A stretch of 64,000 bases of DNA from Haematobia irritans (GCF_050003625.1 NC_134398.1:72407635-72471634), one strand, 5' to 3'. Numbered from the stretch's first letter, positions 45,147-56,888 are shown. Program-made: numbers and translations. The notes: a model not told the origin generated them from the letters alone.

Positions 45147-45498
45147 GGTTAGGTTAGGTTAGGTTATGTGGCAGCCCGATGTATCAGGCTCACTTAGACT
45201 ATTCAGTCCATTGTGATACCACATTGGTGAACTTCTCTCTTATCACTGAGTGCTGCCCGATTCCATGTTAAGCTCAATGATAAGGGACCTCCTTTTTATA
45301 GCCGAGTCCGAACGGCGTTCCACATTGAAGTGAAACCACTTAGAGAAGCTTTGAAACCCTCAGAAATGTCACCAGCATTACTGAGGTGGGATAATCCACC
45401 GCTGAAAAACTTTTTGGTGTTCGGTCGTAGCAGGAATCGATCCCACGACCTTGTGTATGCAAGGCGGGCATGCTAACCATTGCACCACGGTGGCTCCC
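45147..45498 (-). mobile_element. Full-length SINE, minus orientation
   Basis: (TTAGG)n-like tail at 45,147, tRNA-like head at 45,498. The 12-bp target repeat AGAATATATAAA is at 45,135-45,146 and 45,499-45,510. The B box appears as GGAATCGATCC (one change from consensus). Confidence 0.9.
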
Positions 45499-45628
45499 AG
45501 AATATATAAAAGATATAATCCTAGAAAAAACTAAAGGGTTGTTAGGAATTAGAATTTAAATAAAATAAGCTAAGCTTTTGTACGTATATAGACTTTACTA
45601 AACTTTTCCTCTTCATGAAAGGATTCTA

Positions 45629-47160
45629 ATGTTTAAGTGCATCTTCATTGTTGCTAAATTCATCGTCTCAACTGTGAAACAACATTATTTCAAACTATTC
45701 TCCATAACCATGATCCGGATGTGCTGCTCGTGGCTGAGACTAGCAATCCGTATATACACGTCCTCCAAATTGACGGATACAGTATCTATCGCCAAGACAG
45801 ATCCAGCAATATATATCATGGAGGTGCCACAGCAGTCCTCATGAATGATAAATTGAAGAGTGAGAGAGTTACCCTAGACACCGGCAGATTTGGAACTTGT
45901 GGAGCGAAGATATGGACGGAAGATGGAAACTTATTCTTCTTCATCGCAGCCTATATTCCACCAACTATACTTATAAACACAGCTGAATTGGACCCAATAG
46001 TCAGACTTTGTTCACTGGGCGAAGTTGTGATTGGAGGAGACTTAAACGCCACACATCCACTATGGGGTGGCCAGGAAGCCACACATTGTGGGGAGATCTG
46101 GGACTCATTGCTGCCGATCGACCCACTCGTTCAATACGAATGGGCGGCACATACTGCGATTTCTTTATGGTATCTTCTGGAATCGACTTCTTCGAGTCGC
46201 ATCGTAATCTCGTTCGAGACAGGCGAAGTTCAACCTCGCGAAGTTAAAAGACGCTATAACTTCGGGAGGATGAACATTGGGCGATTTCGACATCACCTGT
46301 GAAGAGGAGTACAAGCTCATCAACGGACATAGTTGTCAGCACAGATGAAATTGATGAATGTGTGTAAGGTCTTAGTGCAACCTTCCGAGATGCCATAGAA
46401 TCCTCCATCCCAAAATTTCGAGCTCCTGATAACGTACAATCAGAATTATTGCGCTGCTGATAATGCGCAATCGTATTTTGGGATTTATCACACTGAAAAA
46501 ATAGTGAACCCACCAGGAAAAAACTATCGGTAATTTTAGAAAATTTTTAACATTTTTAGAAAATTTTAACTAAACAGTATTACAAACGCTGTCGTCTCGC
46601 CGATGTCATTAAAATAAGTAAATATTTGTCGACAAATTCCAGAAAATTTATTAGATATAATTAAGTTTTTTTTCACTTGCTAAAGAAAACATTGGAGTTC
46701 AAAATTGCAAGAATGTCTTTAGTTGCATACGAAGTTTTGCACATTTAAAGAAATGTTGAACTATTTTGTGGAAGACACGAATTTCGTTAATCTTTATGCT
46801 ATGATTTAGTAAAGCTTTATGCTATTTGTGCATATTTTTTCCTCGGTTTTAGTTAATTTAACTAACGTACGCAAAAAAATTATTATAGTAAAGGAAACTT
46901 TCTCCGAACATAATAATTCCATGAACTAACATAAAGTTAAATTTTTTTGAATGCAACTAGAGAAAAAGACAATGCCGTCTGTTAAAACAATGCAGTGATG
47001 CTTCCAGGAGCTCTATAATAAGAGCCAATATTAGGAGTATTGACATCATTATTTGATGTGCAATACAATTACATGAATGGGAGGAAAGGCTATCCTCTGA
47101 CTTTGCTCAGAATGAACAACAGGACTTACTCCAAAATCAAGAAAGCTGCTGGTATTACAA
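45629..47160 (+). pseudogene. Second Jockey LINE copy: endonuclease and linker, interrupted
   Basis: The endonuclease region (45,629-46,300) reads MFKCIFIVAKFIVSTVK, then LLVAETSNPYIHV, YSIYRQDRSSN...GGATAVLM, VVIGGDLNATHPLWGG and later text; the GDLNAHH-type motif is kept. ORF text is lost at about 46,485, where an A/T-rich insertion begins CACTGAAAAAATAG. Jockey linker text resumes at about 46,970 (MTSLFDVQYN, MNNRTYSKIKKAAG) and is again cut at 47,160 by the foldback element. Frameshifts occur at 45,720 and 46,250. Confidence 0.8.
46490..46970. mobile_element. Probable CACTGAAAAAA-type insertion
   Basis: It starts CACTGAAAAAATAG inside the Jockey copy and ends somewhere near 46,965, where Jockey text resumes (GACAATGCCGTCTG). 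The right terminus is not clearly inverted. Contains scattered TTAACTAA motifs like those at 52,440. Boundaries uncertain. Confidence 0.4.
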
Positions 47161-47938
47161 CACTGAAAAAAAGTTTACTATTGTTTACGAAAAATGAACT
47201 AACCCATAGTAAGAATGACCATGATTTGGCGCAAAGATTTTTTTCATTTAGATAAGTTCACGATTTTTTTTAAATTAGTTCGCGTATTGCATCGCATTTT
47301 AGTTCATTATTACTACGCTGTGGGAAGAATATACTTAAACTCATTCAAAATATTCCTGCTGTCCGGAAAAATTAACACTTTTTTGGGAAACCTATATTAG
47401 GAAATTGGTTTCAAATAAACTGTTTGCCAGTATACTTTTCAAAAAGTAGAGAAATTGAGGAATCAAAGGTATAACAAGCCTGTATACATCTAATAAATTT
47501 TTCGTATAAAACAAGTCAATTTCCTATAACCACCAGTAATTTATTTCAAAAAATTATTATTATATTACACAAAACTATGGCTTATGATATACAACAAAGG
47601 AAATATTTTTATTCGCACGTTGGATGCAGTTACTTGTTACTAATTGCTTCTTCAAAAGAGTAATATTCTATGTTTTAGGACTAAACTAATTAATTTTAAT
47701 TTCCATGTTTTCTATGATATGAAAGATATATGTGGCATAAGTTGCTATATTCATTGAATTGTTGTCCAATTTCATCGATTTGGCTAATTTGCCTTATAAT
47801 CATCTGAAACTGCAAAGTTATACAAAATATAAGAAAAATACTATCAAATTCTATCGTACATATTGATTCTTCAGTTACGGTTTTCAAGATTATTTCCTAG
47901 AACCAATAAGGATATCGGCTTAGTTAACATTAAACAGT

Positions 47939-48272
47939 CCCAATAAACACAAGCATTGGAGAAATGCTTATATTCAATAGGCTTTCAAACATTTTTTCAA
48001 AGAATTAGCTTAGAATTCAATTAGAGAAATTGTTGAGAAAATCGTGTTCTCAACAAAATACAGACATTACTCTCAACACGTTAGCAACAATTTCTCAACA
48101 TAGTAGCAACAACTTTTCAAACTAAATTTAATTTTAATTCTTCAAACCCATTGGAAAATTTATTGAAGGCAAGCAATGTGCAAGGCCATTTGAACTAATG
48201 TTGAAGATGGGATTCACTATCAAATTGATATGGCGTTACCTACGAAAAATGCTCATCCTTGTGTTTGTTGGG
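47939..48272. mobile_element. 334-bp CCCAATAAACAC-type element
   Basis: Termini CCCAATAAACACAAGCAT and ATCCTTGTGTTTGTTGGG, flanked by GT on both sides (47,937-47,938 and 48,273-48,274). The undisturbed right arm of the foldback element shows the empty site. Interior has CAACA(A)TTTCTCAAC motifs. Confidence 0.8.
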
Positions 48273-48381
48273 GTAAGAATATTCCTAAAAATTGCAATTA
48301 GAAGGCCTGTCTACATGCAAATGAAAATAATTATTTTTAATAAATTGAAATTTTGGTTTTATTAAAAATGGAAGAAATACC

Positions 48382-48865
48382 TTTGAAATAAAACTCTTTT
48401 ATTTCATATTCTCCCGACGTTTCTCCACTATTTGGTGGCTTTTTCAAGGGATTCGTCTATTTAAACAAAGATTTATAAAAATTTAAAGGCGAAACAACGA
48501 TGAATTTAAAAGAAGATACGGACAATATAAGCTGGAGCTACCGAGTTGCAGTAAAATAAGCTGTGATATTTAAATTAAGTTGTGTCGTTAAATAAATTTA
48601 TGTTACGTGTTTGAATATTTATACAAATGTAACCAAAAAACTTCAATTTCTGTAAGTTGTTTTGTTAATATTTGTATTGTGAAATATTGTTATTCAATTT
48701 TTATAAATATTTGTTTAAATAGACGAATCCCTTGAAAAAGCCACCAAATAACGTCGGGAGAATATGAAATAAAAGTGTTTTATTTCAAAAATAATTTAGG
48801 ACTAAATAGCTGAAATTAAATAATAACAAAAAATCATACAAGGTTGGCCAAATAAACAACAAAAG
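48382..48865. mobile_element. Penelope-derived insertion with inverted ends
   Basis: Left arm 48,382-48,470 and right arm about 48,715-48,790 are inverse copies containing ATTCTCCCGACGTTTCTCC and CTATTTGGTGGCTTTTTCAA. A 75-bp tail follows. The 12-bp repeat GGAAGAAATACC flanks it (48,370-48,381 and 48,866-48,877). Penelope-like elements have such inverted or repeated ends, with GAAACGTC and a short stem resembling the hammerhead motif. No ORF is left. Confidence 0.6.
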
Positions 48866-48876
48866 GGAAGAAATAC

Positions 48877-50322
48877 CCCAATAAACACAGGATGAGCGTT
48901 TTTCAAATGCAACAACTTTTCAGTTTGAGGGTAAATATAATTTTCAACATAAATTCAACTTGACTTGAAATAGCTCATCTTCAATACATCTTCAAATTGT
49001 TTGCGAATTACTTCCAATTTGCCAAAATGTTGACGAAATCTTTGAAAAGGTGTTGAAGATAATATGAGAAAACTTTGACAAAACACTACCCTAAAATGCA
49101 ACGAAAAAACCATGTGGTTTTCAATACTTATTTGTGCAACGAAGTTCGTGGTCAATTGCAAGAAATAAAAGAAATGGAAAATTTTAGACAAATAACCAAA
49201 TAGTTTATAAAAATAGGTAAGTGAAAATAAAAAATTAAATAAAACTTTAAGGAAGTCACTAAAAGTTTATCTCTTTGCAGAAAACTAAAATTATGGATTC
49301 TACGATTTGAAAACATTAAAAAGCTTACCGATGAAAAAATGGTGGACAATTAACTGGAACTGCTTCAAATAGTTTATAATAATTGGTACGTCAATATGAA
49401 AAATTAAATCAACACTTTAGAGAAGTCACTAAATCTAAATCTCTTTGCAGAAAACTAAAATCTTTGGATGCTACATTCTTGCAAACATCATTAAGAAGCT
49501 GACCAATTAAAAATGAGTGGCTTATCGACAAGAAAAAGTTTCCAGAAACATTACAAGTGCAACCAATTAAAATTGTTAAAAACAACAAATTGTTGAAATC
49601 AACAACTTCTGTATGAAAATGTGCATCACATCGTCAGTTTAATTCATATGCTATTACCAGTTTAAAATGGATATTTTGTGAATTCCTTCTGCTGGAAATC
49701 AATTCTAACACGCGGTCCAGTACGTTCCTAATTTTAAATTACACGCATGTTAATAAATTTTAATGCTGTTTTATGACACCAAAAGGAAGGAAAACGAATT
49801 ATCAATGCAAAAGTGTTTACTAATAATGTTTAAGATATTTAAAGTTTTGTTGTTTGTTTTTATTTTGTGCTTATTTGTTGATATGTTTAATAAGATTATT
49901 ATTTATCAATTGGTATTGTAGTGTAGTGTATTATTATATATTATTATATATTTTATTTTGATGGAAATGAATAAATTATACAAAATTCATAGAATTTTGG
50001 CTTTGACTTTCGATTTGAAGTGGGGATATCATTCATACAAATTTAGGTTGAAAAGTATTTGAAACGATGTTAATTTTGAATTTGACTCGCATCGAAAATT
50101 GTTTGACAAATTATTGAGTAGCGATGCATTTGAATTTGAGGATAACACTTGAGATATTATTGCTAATGTGTTGAATTTCACTGTTGAGGGTAATGTCTGT
50201 TTTTTGTTGAGAACGCGATTTTCTCAACAATTTCTCAACTTGAATATTACCCTAATCCGTTGAAACAAATTTTTGAAAAATTGTTGAAATTTAGCATTTT
50301 TCAAACGTTTGTGTTTATTGGG
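48877..50322. mobile_element. 1.45-kb CCCAATAAACAC-type element
   Basis: Ends CCCAATAAACACAGGATGAG and CGTTTGTGTTTATTGGG. It shares its left 800 bp, with only about 1% visible difference, with 63,201-64,000. Interior has long AAATCAACA/TGTTGA motifs and no credible gene; short frames at 48,955 and 49,152 (minus) recur in the other copy as non-coding identity. Confidence 0.8.
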
Positions 50323-50459
50323 ACCTTTTATAGAAAAACTTACCACATTGAAATATCCATCCAGTAGGTACATTATTGGAATCATATCCATGGATTAATG
50401 GGACATTTTTGAAACTATTTTCAGAACATATTTGAAATAAAAATATTATAAAATTAGAT

Positions 50460-51335
50460 TTAATTTACACTTGCCAGTATAACATTTTTATGTAAGGTTG
50501 GTATTACGTTCGAATTTAGCAGCTAAAATCTCAATTTTTAAAGATTACCTTTCTGTAATAATCTATTTTAAAGAATAGAAACTTTATAAAAAAACTTGAT
50601 TTGGGCTATTCTCCGTCAACTTATATTAAAATTTGCATCGAAGACGTATAATTCTATAATTTTCGTACTGATTTTTTTTCGCCCATTTTTCATGTAAATG
50701 AGTTTTTTTTTATTTTCGTCTATAGTTTGAACCTTACAGACGAACATTAATATATTACAATTTATATAGGGTTTGTTAACATGATAAGTATTTAATAATA
50801 ATGTAATCTTTTTCTTTATATTATATTTCTCTTCTGACAAATCGAGATATTTATTTTTTTGAATTCATTACAAAGTCGGCGAAGCGGATCGTTGTTCTCA
50901 AAGTTCGTTCGGAAGTAGTCAACGTGAAGCAGTTCAAAGTTGCGGGTAGGTCTTAACGGTACATGGAACGATATATAGTTAATAAGGAAATCCGATTTAA
51001 ATCTTCCGTTAACTCCATCAACATGAATTTTAAACGATTAACAAAAATATACTGTTCCTTAATCGGTGATTTGTGTTTTAGTCCTATATTTTTTTATCAA
51101 CATAAAGAGTTTTCTTCTCTACATTACAACATTCACTGCTCAGTTTCTAAAACTTTTCGAAATAAACGTATTTCATTAACGAACGCCAATAAAATTTTTG
51201 TTTTAAATAAAAACCACGTGTGCACTCTTTAAATACATGATTAGTTAGAATTAGGTAATGTCGTTAAGTTAATTTTCCAACTAATCAATAAACGTAAATG
51301 CTATACGGACAAGTGGAAATTATGTCTAATTTTAT
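50460..51335. other. Central part of the foldback element
   Basis: Short frames at 50,616-50,840 (minus) and 50,963-51,232 (plus) have no recognisable domains. A relatively G+C-richer segment (50,875-50,960) precedes the plus-strand frame. No transposase signature is seen. Confidence 0.35.
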
Positions 51336-52348
51336 AATATTTTTCATTTCAAATATATTCTGAGAATAATTTCAAAAACGTCCCATTAGTCAATGGATAT
51401 GATTCCAATAATGTACCTACTGGATGGATTTTTCCATGTGGTAAGTTTTTCTATAAACGGTATTTTGTCTGTTTTTATTAAAACCAAAACTTCAATTTAT
51501 TAAAAATAATTATTTTCACTTGCAGGTAGACAGGCCTTGTAATGGTAATTTTTTGGAATATTCTTACTTTTTAATGTTAACTAAGCTGATATCCTTAGTG
51601 GCTCTAGGAAATACTCTTGGAAACCGTAAGTTAAAAATCAATATGTACGATAGAATTTGATAATATTTTTCTTATATTTTTTATAACTTTGCAATTTCAG
51701 ATGCTTATAAGACAAATCCGCCCAACAAAAGTTAGCCAAAATCGATTAAATTGGACAACAATTCAATGAATATAGCAACTTATGCCACATATATCTTTCA
51801 TATGGATAGAAAACATGGAAATTTAAATTAATTAGTTTAGTCCTAATAACATAGAATATTTCTACCGACAAGTAACTGCATCCAACGTACGAATAAAAAT
51901 ATCTCCTTTATTTTATATCATAAGCCATAGTTTTGTGTAATATAATAATTTTTTGAAATAAAATACTGGTGGTTATAGAAAATTGACTTGTTTTGTACAA
52001 AAAATTTCTTAGTTGTATACAGGTTTGTTGTATATTTGATTCCTCAATTTCTCTACTTTTTTGAAAATTATACCGACGAACAGTTTATTTCAAACCAATT
52101 TCTTAATACAAGTTTCCCAAAAAATTATTCATTTTTCCGGATAGCAGGAATATTTTGAATGAGTTTAAGTATATTCTTCTCACAGCATAGTAATAATGAA
52201 CTAAACTACGATGCAATACATGAACTAATTTATGAGAAAATCATGAACTTATCTAGATGAAAAAAATCTTTTGCGCCAAATCATGGTCATTCTTACTATG
52301 TTATGGGTTAGTTCATTTTTCATAAAAATAGTAAACTTTTTTTCGGTG

Positions 52349-52600
52349 TATGTATTTTTATAATACAATCACCGATGCATTAACTACTGTGTTGTAAATT
52401 TAATTAAAGAAAAATCCTTCCCATTTCGTAGTTAGTGAACTAAAAAACTTTAACTGGAATTTTTTAAGCTTTCCTTTAGCTAAGTTATTTTTCGTTGTGG
52501 TTACGAAAAATGAACTATATTACATTAAATTGTTTAACTATGTGGAAGTTGAAATGGTTCTTAAATTTACAAGACAATTTTTTCTGAGAAGGAAAGACCC
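52349..52600. other. A+T-rich stretch between foldback element and Jockey end
   Basis: It contains TTACGAAAAATGAACTAT and TAAGTTATTTTTCG motifs related to the foldback arms, probably a remnant of another such element. No gene. Confidence 0.35.
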
Positions 52601-52604
52601 CCAT

Positions 52605-53165
52605 CAAGACTTGATTAACGGATGTTAAAGATACGAGGCGGATCCCTTTCTCTCTTTCATCTTGCCCTGGCCTTTACTGTAGGAGTAAACCTGATGGTAC
52701 ATACAGAAACCACCGCAAGGAATATTGTTCCCAACACTTATTTCTCGGCAACATACCTTCCCCTTCTCAAAAACGGCGGCTATCTTTACGATGATGATGA
52801 AAAGCTGCTACTCTATCATAGAAGATACAATTCCTTCAACTTCAACAACACTGTTTACAACACAACCCAGTGACGAAACCCTTCGACGTCAACGCGTGGA
52901 CCCCAGAAACTTATTGTAAATATTCTTAGTTTTTAAGTATTTAGTCTTTAACATTAATTTTAAGGAAAATTTGAGCTAAGCCGTTTTAGTTTGTCCAAAT
53001 TTTTGGGCATTATAATCTTTATTATTAAAGTGATTCACTCGCTCGTAGTCTAATTATGGCGACATTTAAATGCTTTAATGTTGTATGCTTTTGACATGTA
53101 TTCAAAAGTAAGTGTATATACTGTTTAGTTTTTAGAGTAGACCGTTTCTAGTATTAAGGACAGAT
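52605..53165 (+). pseudogene. Jockey LINE ORF2 C-terminus and 3' UTR
   Basis: Frame 52,622-52,873 ends LLKNGGYLYDDDEKLLLYHR...VYNTTQ, the same ORF2 end as 24,306 and 37,090 but less decayed (readable GGYLYDDDEKLL). The 3' UTR follows to about 53,165. It is probably the 3' end of the Jockey copy begun at 45,629, now separated by nested elements. Confidence 0.7.
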
Positions 53166-53169
53166 TTCT

Positions 53170-53455
53170 AATCAGAAATTCATCAATCCTACAATTCCTG
53201 CAAGTCGTAGATAGATTTGCAAGAAGGTCTCCGCCATACTCCATATGCGACTTTCATTCTTTTGAACGTGTTTAGCAGTTGTCTGTCAGTATTCATTCGT
53301 CTCAGAACTTCCTAAATTGTAGTTTGAGAAGTGTGGGTATCTTCAAGATTCGTCGAGAAATCTTGAAATGTGGATTTCTCAATTTTTTTCTAGTCTGTGT
53401 TCCATTGGTCGTTTAATAGAACTCCAAGGTACTTAAATAGCAATTAAAGAACTCA
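53170..53455 (-). pseudogene. LINE ORF2 post-RT fragment (different family)
   Basis: The minus strand reads LKYLGVLLNDQWNTD (near 53,430), then EVLRRMNTDRQLLNTFKRMK (about 53,310-53,250). This is the thumb/linker text of a LINE outside the Jockey set seen elsewhere here. Stops are present. Confidence 0.55.
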
Positions 53456-53459
53456 AAAG

Positions 53460-54420
53460 TTTTTATATACCACAATATCATGACCGTTTTACAATGACAA
53501 TAAAAAAAGCAGCAAGTTGGAATGAAGACTTGCTATGGTATGAACACCTCCAAGTTGCGATTACGCTATCATCAGCCACAAAAAATGTTGGCTAAAGCTT
53601 CGCACAGAATATATAAAAGTCAAAAATGAAGATATGAAAAATGTAGACGACTTTTGTCGCTGTGGGAGGAGGAGGCACCAACTGTAATATAGAAAAAAAC
53701 TTTAATGGACCAAGATGACCAAAAACAAGACAAAGAAACTTTTTTCTCTCTCAAGACAATACTAATAAACATTACATATATTGAAGACAAAAAATACATG
53801 AAAGCATAGCAAATCTGCAAACTTTCGACTTAAAACATTACATTTCATTAATAAAATAACCCCAATACTAACACAAGTTTTTAATAGACGACGGGTAGGA
53901 GAGACCGAGCGTATGGATATCCAAAATTATCAAAAAAGAAAGACGGTCGCAAATGATAATAATAGCCAGATCGTGAAACGCTTGTCTACAAACTCGATAA
54001 ATTTAATTAAAACATACTACAGAGTATTAACTAACGGAAAAAGAGGAAGAACAGTTCCCGTCCTGTTATGTCCTCTTGCCATAAAAGCAATAAAAACAAT
54101 GTTAAAATATCGTTGACAAGCAGGGATATCTGTAAAAAATACATTCATATTCGTAAATCCTGGATCTTCCGCAAAACCTATTACAGAGCCTGTGCCTTAT
54201 TGAAAGACTATTCAAAAAGGTCGGGGGCTAAAGTCCCAGAAAGCTTTGTGGAACTAAGCTATGGAAGAGCATGGCGACATATATGTCAACAATAAATGCC
54301 GAGGATACCACGTTAGACAAATTGGCAAAAAATTTGTTGGTAGCAATAGGAGAAATCGAAGACGGTGATGTGGAAATGGGTAATATAGTGGTGGGTAAAA
54401 CACATAACATTTATGTAAAT
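53460..54420 (+). pseudogene. Tyrosine-recombinase-like gene relic, unit 1
   Basis: The frame 53,913-54,116 reads MDIQNYQKRKTVANDNN and, later, LTNGKRGRTVPVLLCPLAIK, then (other frame) GISVKNTFIFVNPGS. These are the conserved N-(K/R)-R-x-x-R-x-V-P-(V/I)-LL-x-P and NTF(V/I)F motifs of insect tyrosine-recombinase-like (Crypton-like) proteins. The following R-x-x-K-H-x-A-T box has decayed to KLWKSMATYMSTIN. The frame then passes into an acidic EDGDVEMGN segment that belongs to the N-terminus of the next copy. Stops and shifts throughout. Confidence 0.6.
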
Positions 54421-55200
54421 ATGTAGACGACTTTTGTCGCTGTGGGAGGAGGAGGCACCAACTGTAATATAGAAAAAAACTTTAATGGACCAAGATGACC
54501 AAAAACAAGACAAAGAAACTTTTTTCTCCCTCAAGACAATACTAATAAACATTACATATATTGAAGACAAAAAATACATGAAAGCATAGCAAATCTGCAA
54601 GCTTTCGACTTAAAACATTACATTTCATTAATAAAATAACCCCAATACTAACACAAGTTTTTAATAGACGACGGGTAGGAGAGACCGAGCGTATGGATAT
54701 CCAAAATTATCAAAAATGAAAGACGGTCGCGAATGATAATAATAGCCAGATCGTGAAACGCTTGTCTACAAACTCGATAAATTTAATTAAAACATACTAC
54801 AGAGTATTAACTAACGGAAAAAGAGGTAGAACAGTTCCCGTCCTGTTATGTCCTCTTGCCATAAAAGCAATAAAAACAATGTTAAAATATCGTTCACAAG
54901 CAGGGATATCTGTAAAAAATACATTCATATTCGTAAATCCTGGATCTTCCGCAAAACCTATTACAGAGCCTGTGCCTTATTGAGAGACTATTCAAAAAGG
55001 TCGGGGGCTAAAGTCCCAGAAAGCTTTGTGGAACTAAGCTATGGAAGAGCATGGCGACATATATGTCAACAATAAATACGAGGATACCACGTTAGACAAA
55101 TTGGCAAAAAATTTGCTGGTAGCAATAGGAGAAATCGAAGACGGTGATGTGGAAATGGGTAATATAGTGGTGGGTAAAACACACAACATTTATGTAAATT
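54421..55200 (+). repeat. 780-bp tandem duplicate of 53,641-54,420 (unit 2)
   Basis: ATGTAGACGACTTTTGTCGC begins both units. Unit 2 carries the same recombinase motifs, with a repaired-looking reading around LKYRSQAGISVKNTFIF (unit 1 has a stop there). It continues beyond 55,200 into the zinc finger and N-terminal text of the next copy. Confidence 0.85.
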
Positions 55201-56570
55201 TTGCGGTATATTACATAATCAGCTAGCAAGACATTTACAACTTAAACATAAAAATGAAAAAGAAGTGAAATCTGAAACCCGATTGCCGCCGAACAACCCC
55301 ATCCGAAAGCAAATTCTAGACAAATTGAGAAAAAATGGTGATTTCGTTCACAGTATAGACAGTACCAAAAATAGTGGAATATTAATCACAGCACGCTATT
55401 CAAGGGCTAAATATAAGAAAGAATCAATTGATTAAGCATCTTGTCTGATATACAAGGGTTTCTTTTCTAAAAAAACTATACGAATTCATTCCGCTAAGCA
55501 ACAAAGTCTCTTAATAAATACTTATCTCATTTACATGAGGACAAAGTGGAGATAAATTATGGAGATAAATACACGGAAAATAAGGATGGAGTAATAATAA
55601 GGGCTCACCTTATATACCTGTAAAAACTAGTAATTGCTGCTAAGGAAACAGAACCAGCAAAAAAAGAACACAAAGATATTTATATACCACAATATCAAGA
55701 CCTTTTTATAATGGCAATCAAAAAGTAGCAAGTTGGAATGAAGTTCCGATTACGCTATCATCATTCGTAACAAAAGTGGACTTCGCACAGATAAAGATAT
55801 GAAAATAAAGTAGACGATTTTTTGTCCCTGTGAGAGGAGCAGGCACACAACTGTAATAAAGAAAAAAGCTTTAATGGACCAAGAAGACCAAAAGCGTGAC
55901 AAATAAACTTTTTTCAATACTATTAATAAACTTTACACTTATTTAAGACAAAAAAAAACGCATGAAAGAATAGCAAATCTGCAAACTTTCGACTTCAAAC
56001 ATTACGCCGACTTAATAAAATACACCCTAATACTAACACAAGTTTTTAAAAGACGTAATGTAGGAGAGACCTAGTGTATAGATATTCCAAATTATAAAAT
56101 AAGAAACACGGTTACAAAAGATAATAATAGAAGATCGTGAAAGGATTGTCTACAAACTCGAAAAATTTTATTAAAAATACAACAGAGTGTTAATTACAGG
56201 AAAAAGAGGTAGAACAGTTCCCGTCCTGTTATGTCCTCTTGCCATAAAAGCAATAGAAACAATGTTAAAATATCGTTCGCAACCACGGATATCTGAAAAA
56301 ATACATTCATATTCGCAAATCCTGGATCTTCCGCAAAACCTTTTACAGAGCTTCTACCTTATTGAGAAAATATACAAAAGAATGTAGAGAAAAACTCCCA
56401 GAAAGCTGGCGTAGAACTAAGCTAAGGAAGTACCTGCCGACATAGATGCCAAATCACGAATGCCAAGGATGCCACAATAGCAAATTTGGGATGGGTAAAT
56501 TTTATGCGTCACCATAAGGACATTCATAAATCTCATTACCGAGTTTAATTAACAGCCGTGGAAATAAAAA
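55181..56570 (+). pseudogene. Tyrosine-recombinase-like gene relic, most complete copy
   Basis: It starts with a C2H2 finger (HLCKFCGILHNQLARHLQLK, 55,189-55,248), then LPPNNPIRKQILDKLRKNGD and ITARYSRAKYKKESI (about 55,280-55,430), a diverged middle (55,670-56,150), GKRGRTVPVLLCPLAIKAIE (56,196-56,255), KLRK (56,417) and FMRHHKDIHKSHYRV (about 56,500-56,544). The last resembles the conserved NFMGH-x-x-x-x-H-x-x-x-YR end, with H and the Y position. So the catalytic region is recognisable but riddled with stops. Crypton-type elements use such recombinases; host-domesticated versions also exist. Confidence 0.6.
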
Positions 56571-56885
56571 AATTAAAAATCAAATTTGACGTCGGAGTCA
56601 AAAATGACCAATGCACGAAATATAGCCCCTGATCAACCACGAACAACGATATGCGTTTCTTTTCGATCGGACTTCAAATGATGACACAGCACAATAAAAT
56701 GTATTTCGGGGGGTCGTAGGGTGCACGAAAAAAAAAGTTTCGGTGTTCTGAAATTGTCTTCGAATATGCTACAAAACTGGGGGGTGACCGCATCAAATTT
56801 TTTTCGTGACCCTATCTATTGTACACCCTCTTTATAAAATTGGTTGCTGTGTTGACGATAATCCTACGAGGGTGGTTCGAATGGT
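56571..56885. other. Unannotated stretch
   Basis: No recognised gene or repeat between the recombinase relic and the Penelope RT. Confidence 0.4.
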
Positions 56886-56888
56886 AAT

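Larger units (their letters stand above)
47161..52348. mobile_element. Foldback-type element with ~1-kb inverted repeats
   Basis: The left end CACTGAAAAAAAGTTTACTA and right end GTAAACTTTTTTTCGGTG are inverse copies, and the inverse identity runs inward for about 1 kb: left arm 47,161-47,938 + 48,273-48,381 + 50,323-~50,460, right arm ~51,335-52,348. Three elements have inserted into the left arm (47,939-48,272; 48,382-48,865; 48,877-50,322), so the ancestral length is about 2.9 kb. No transposase is recognised in the ~0.9-kb centre. The target duplication is not evident. Confidence 0.85.

Noticed and set aside
45147..45170. (TTAGG)n run as a possible telomere or interstitial telomeric site
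   Set aside because: Only about four units, and it is the tail of a SINE bounded by a 12-bp target duplication.
48955..49349. Minus-strand frames repeated at 63,279-63,673
   Set aside because: Their conservation is explained by two copies of the same transposable element; no protein family is apparent.
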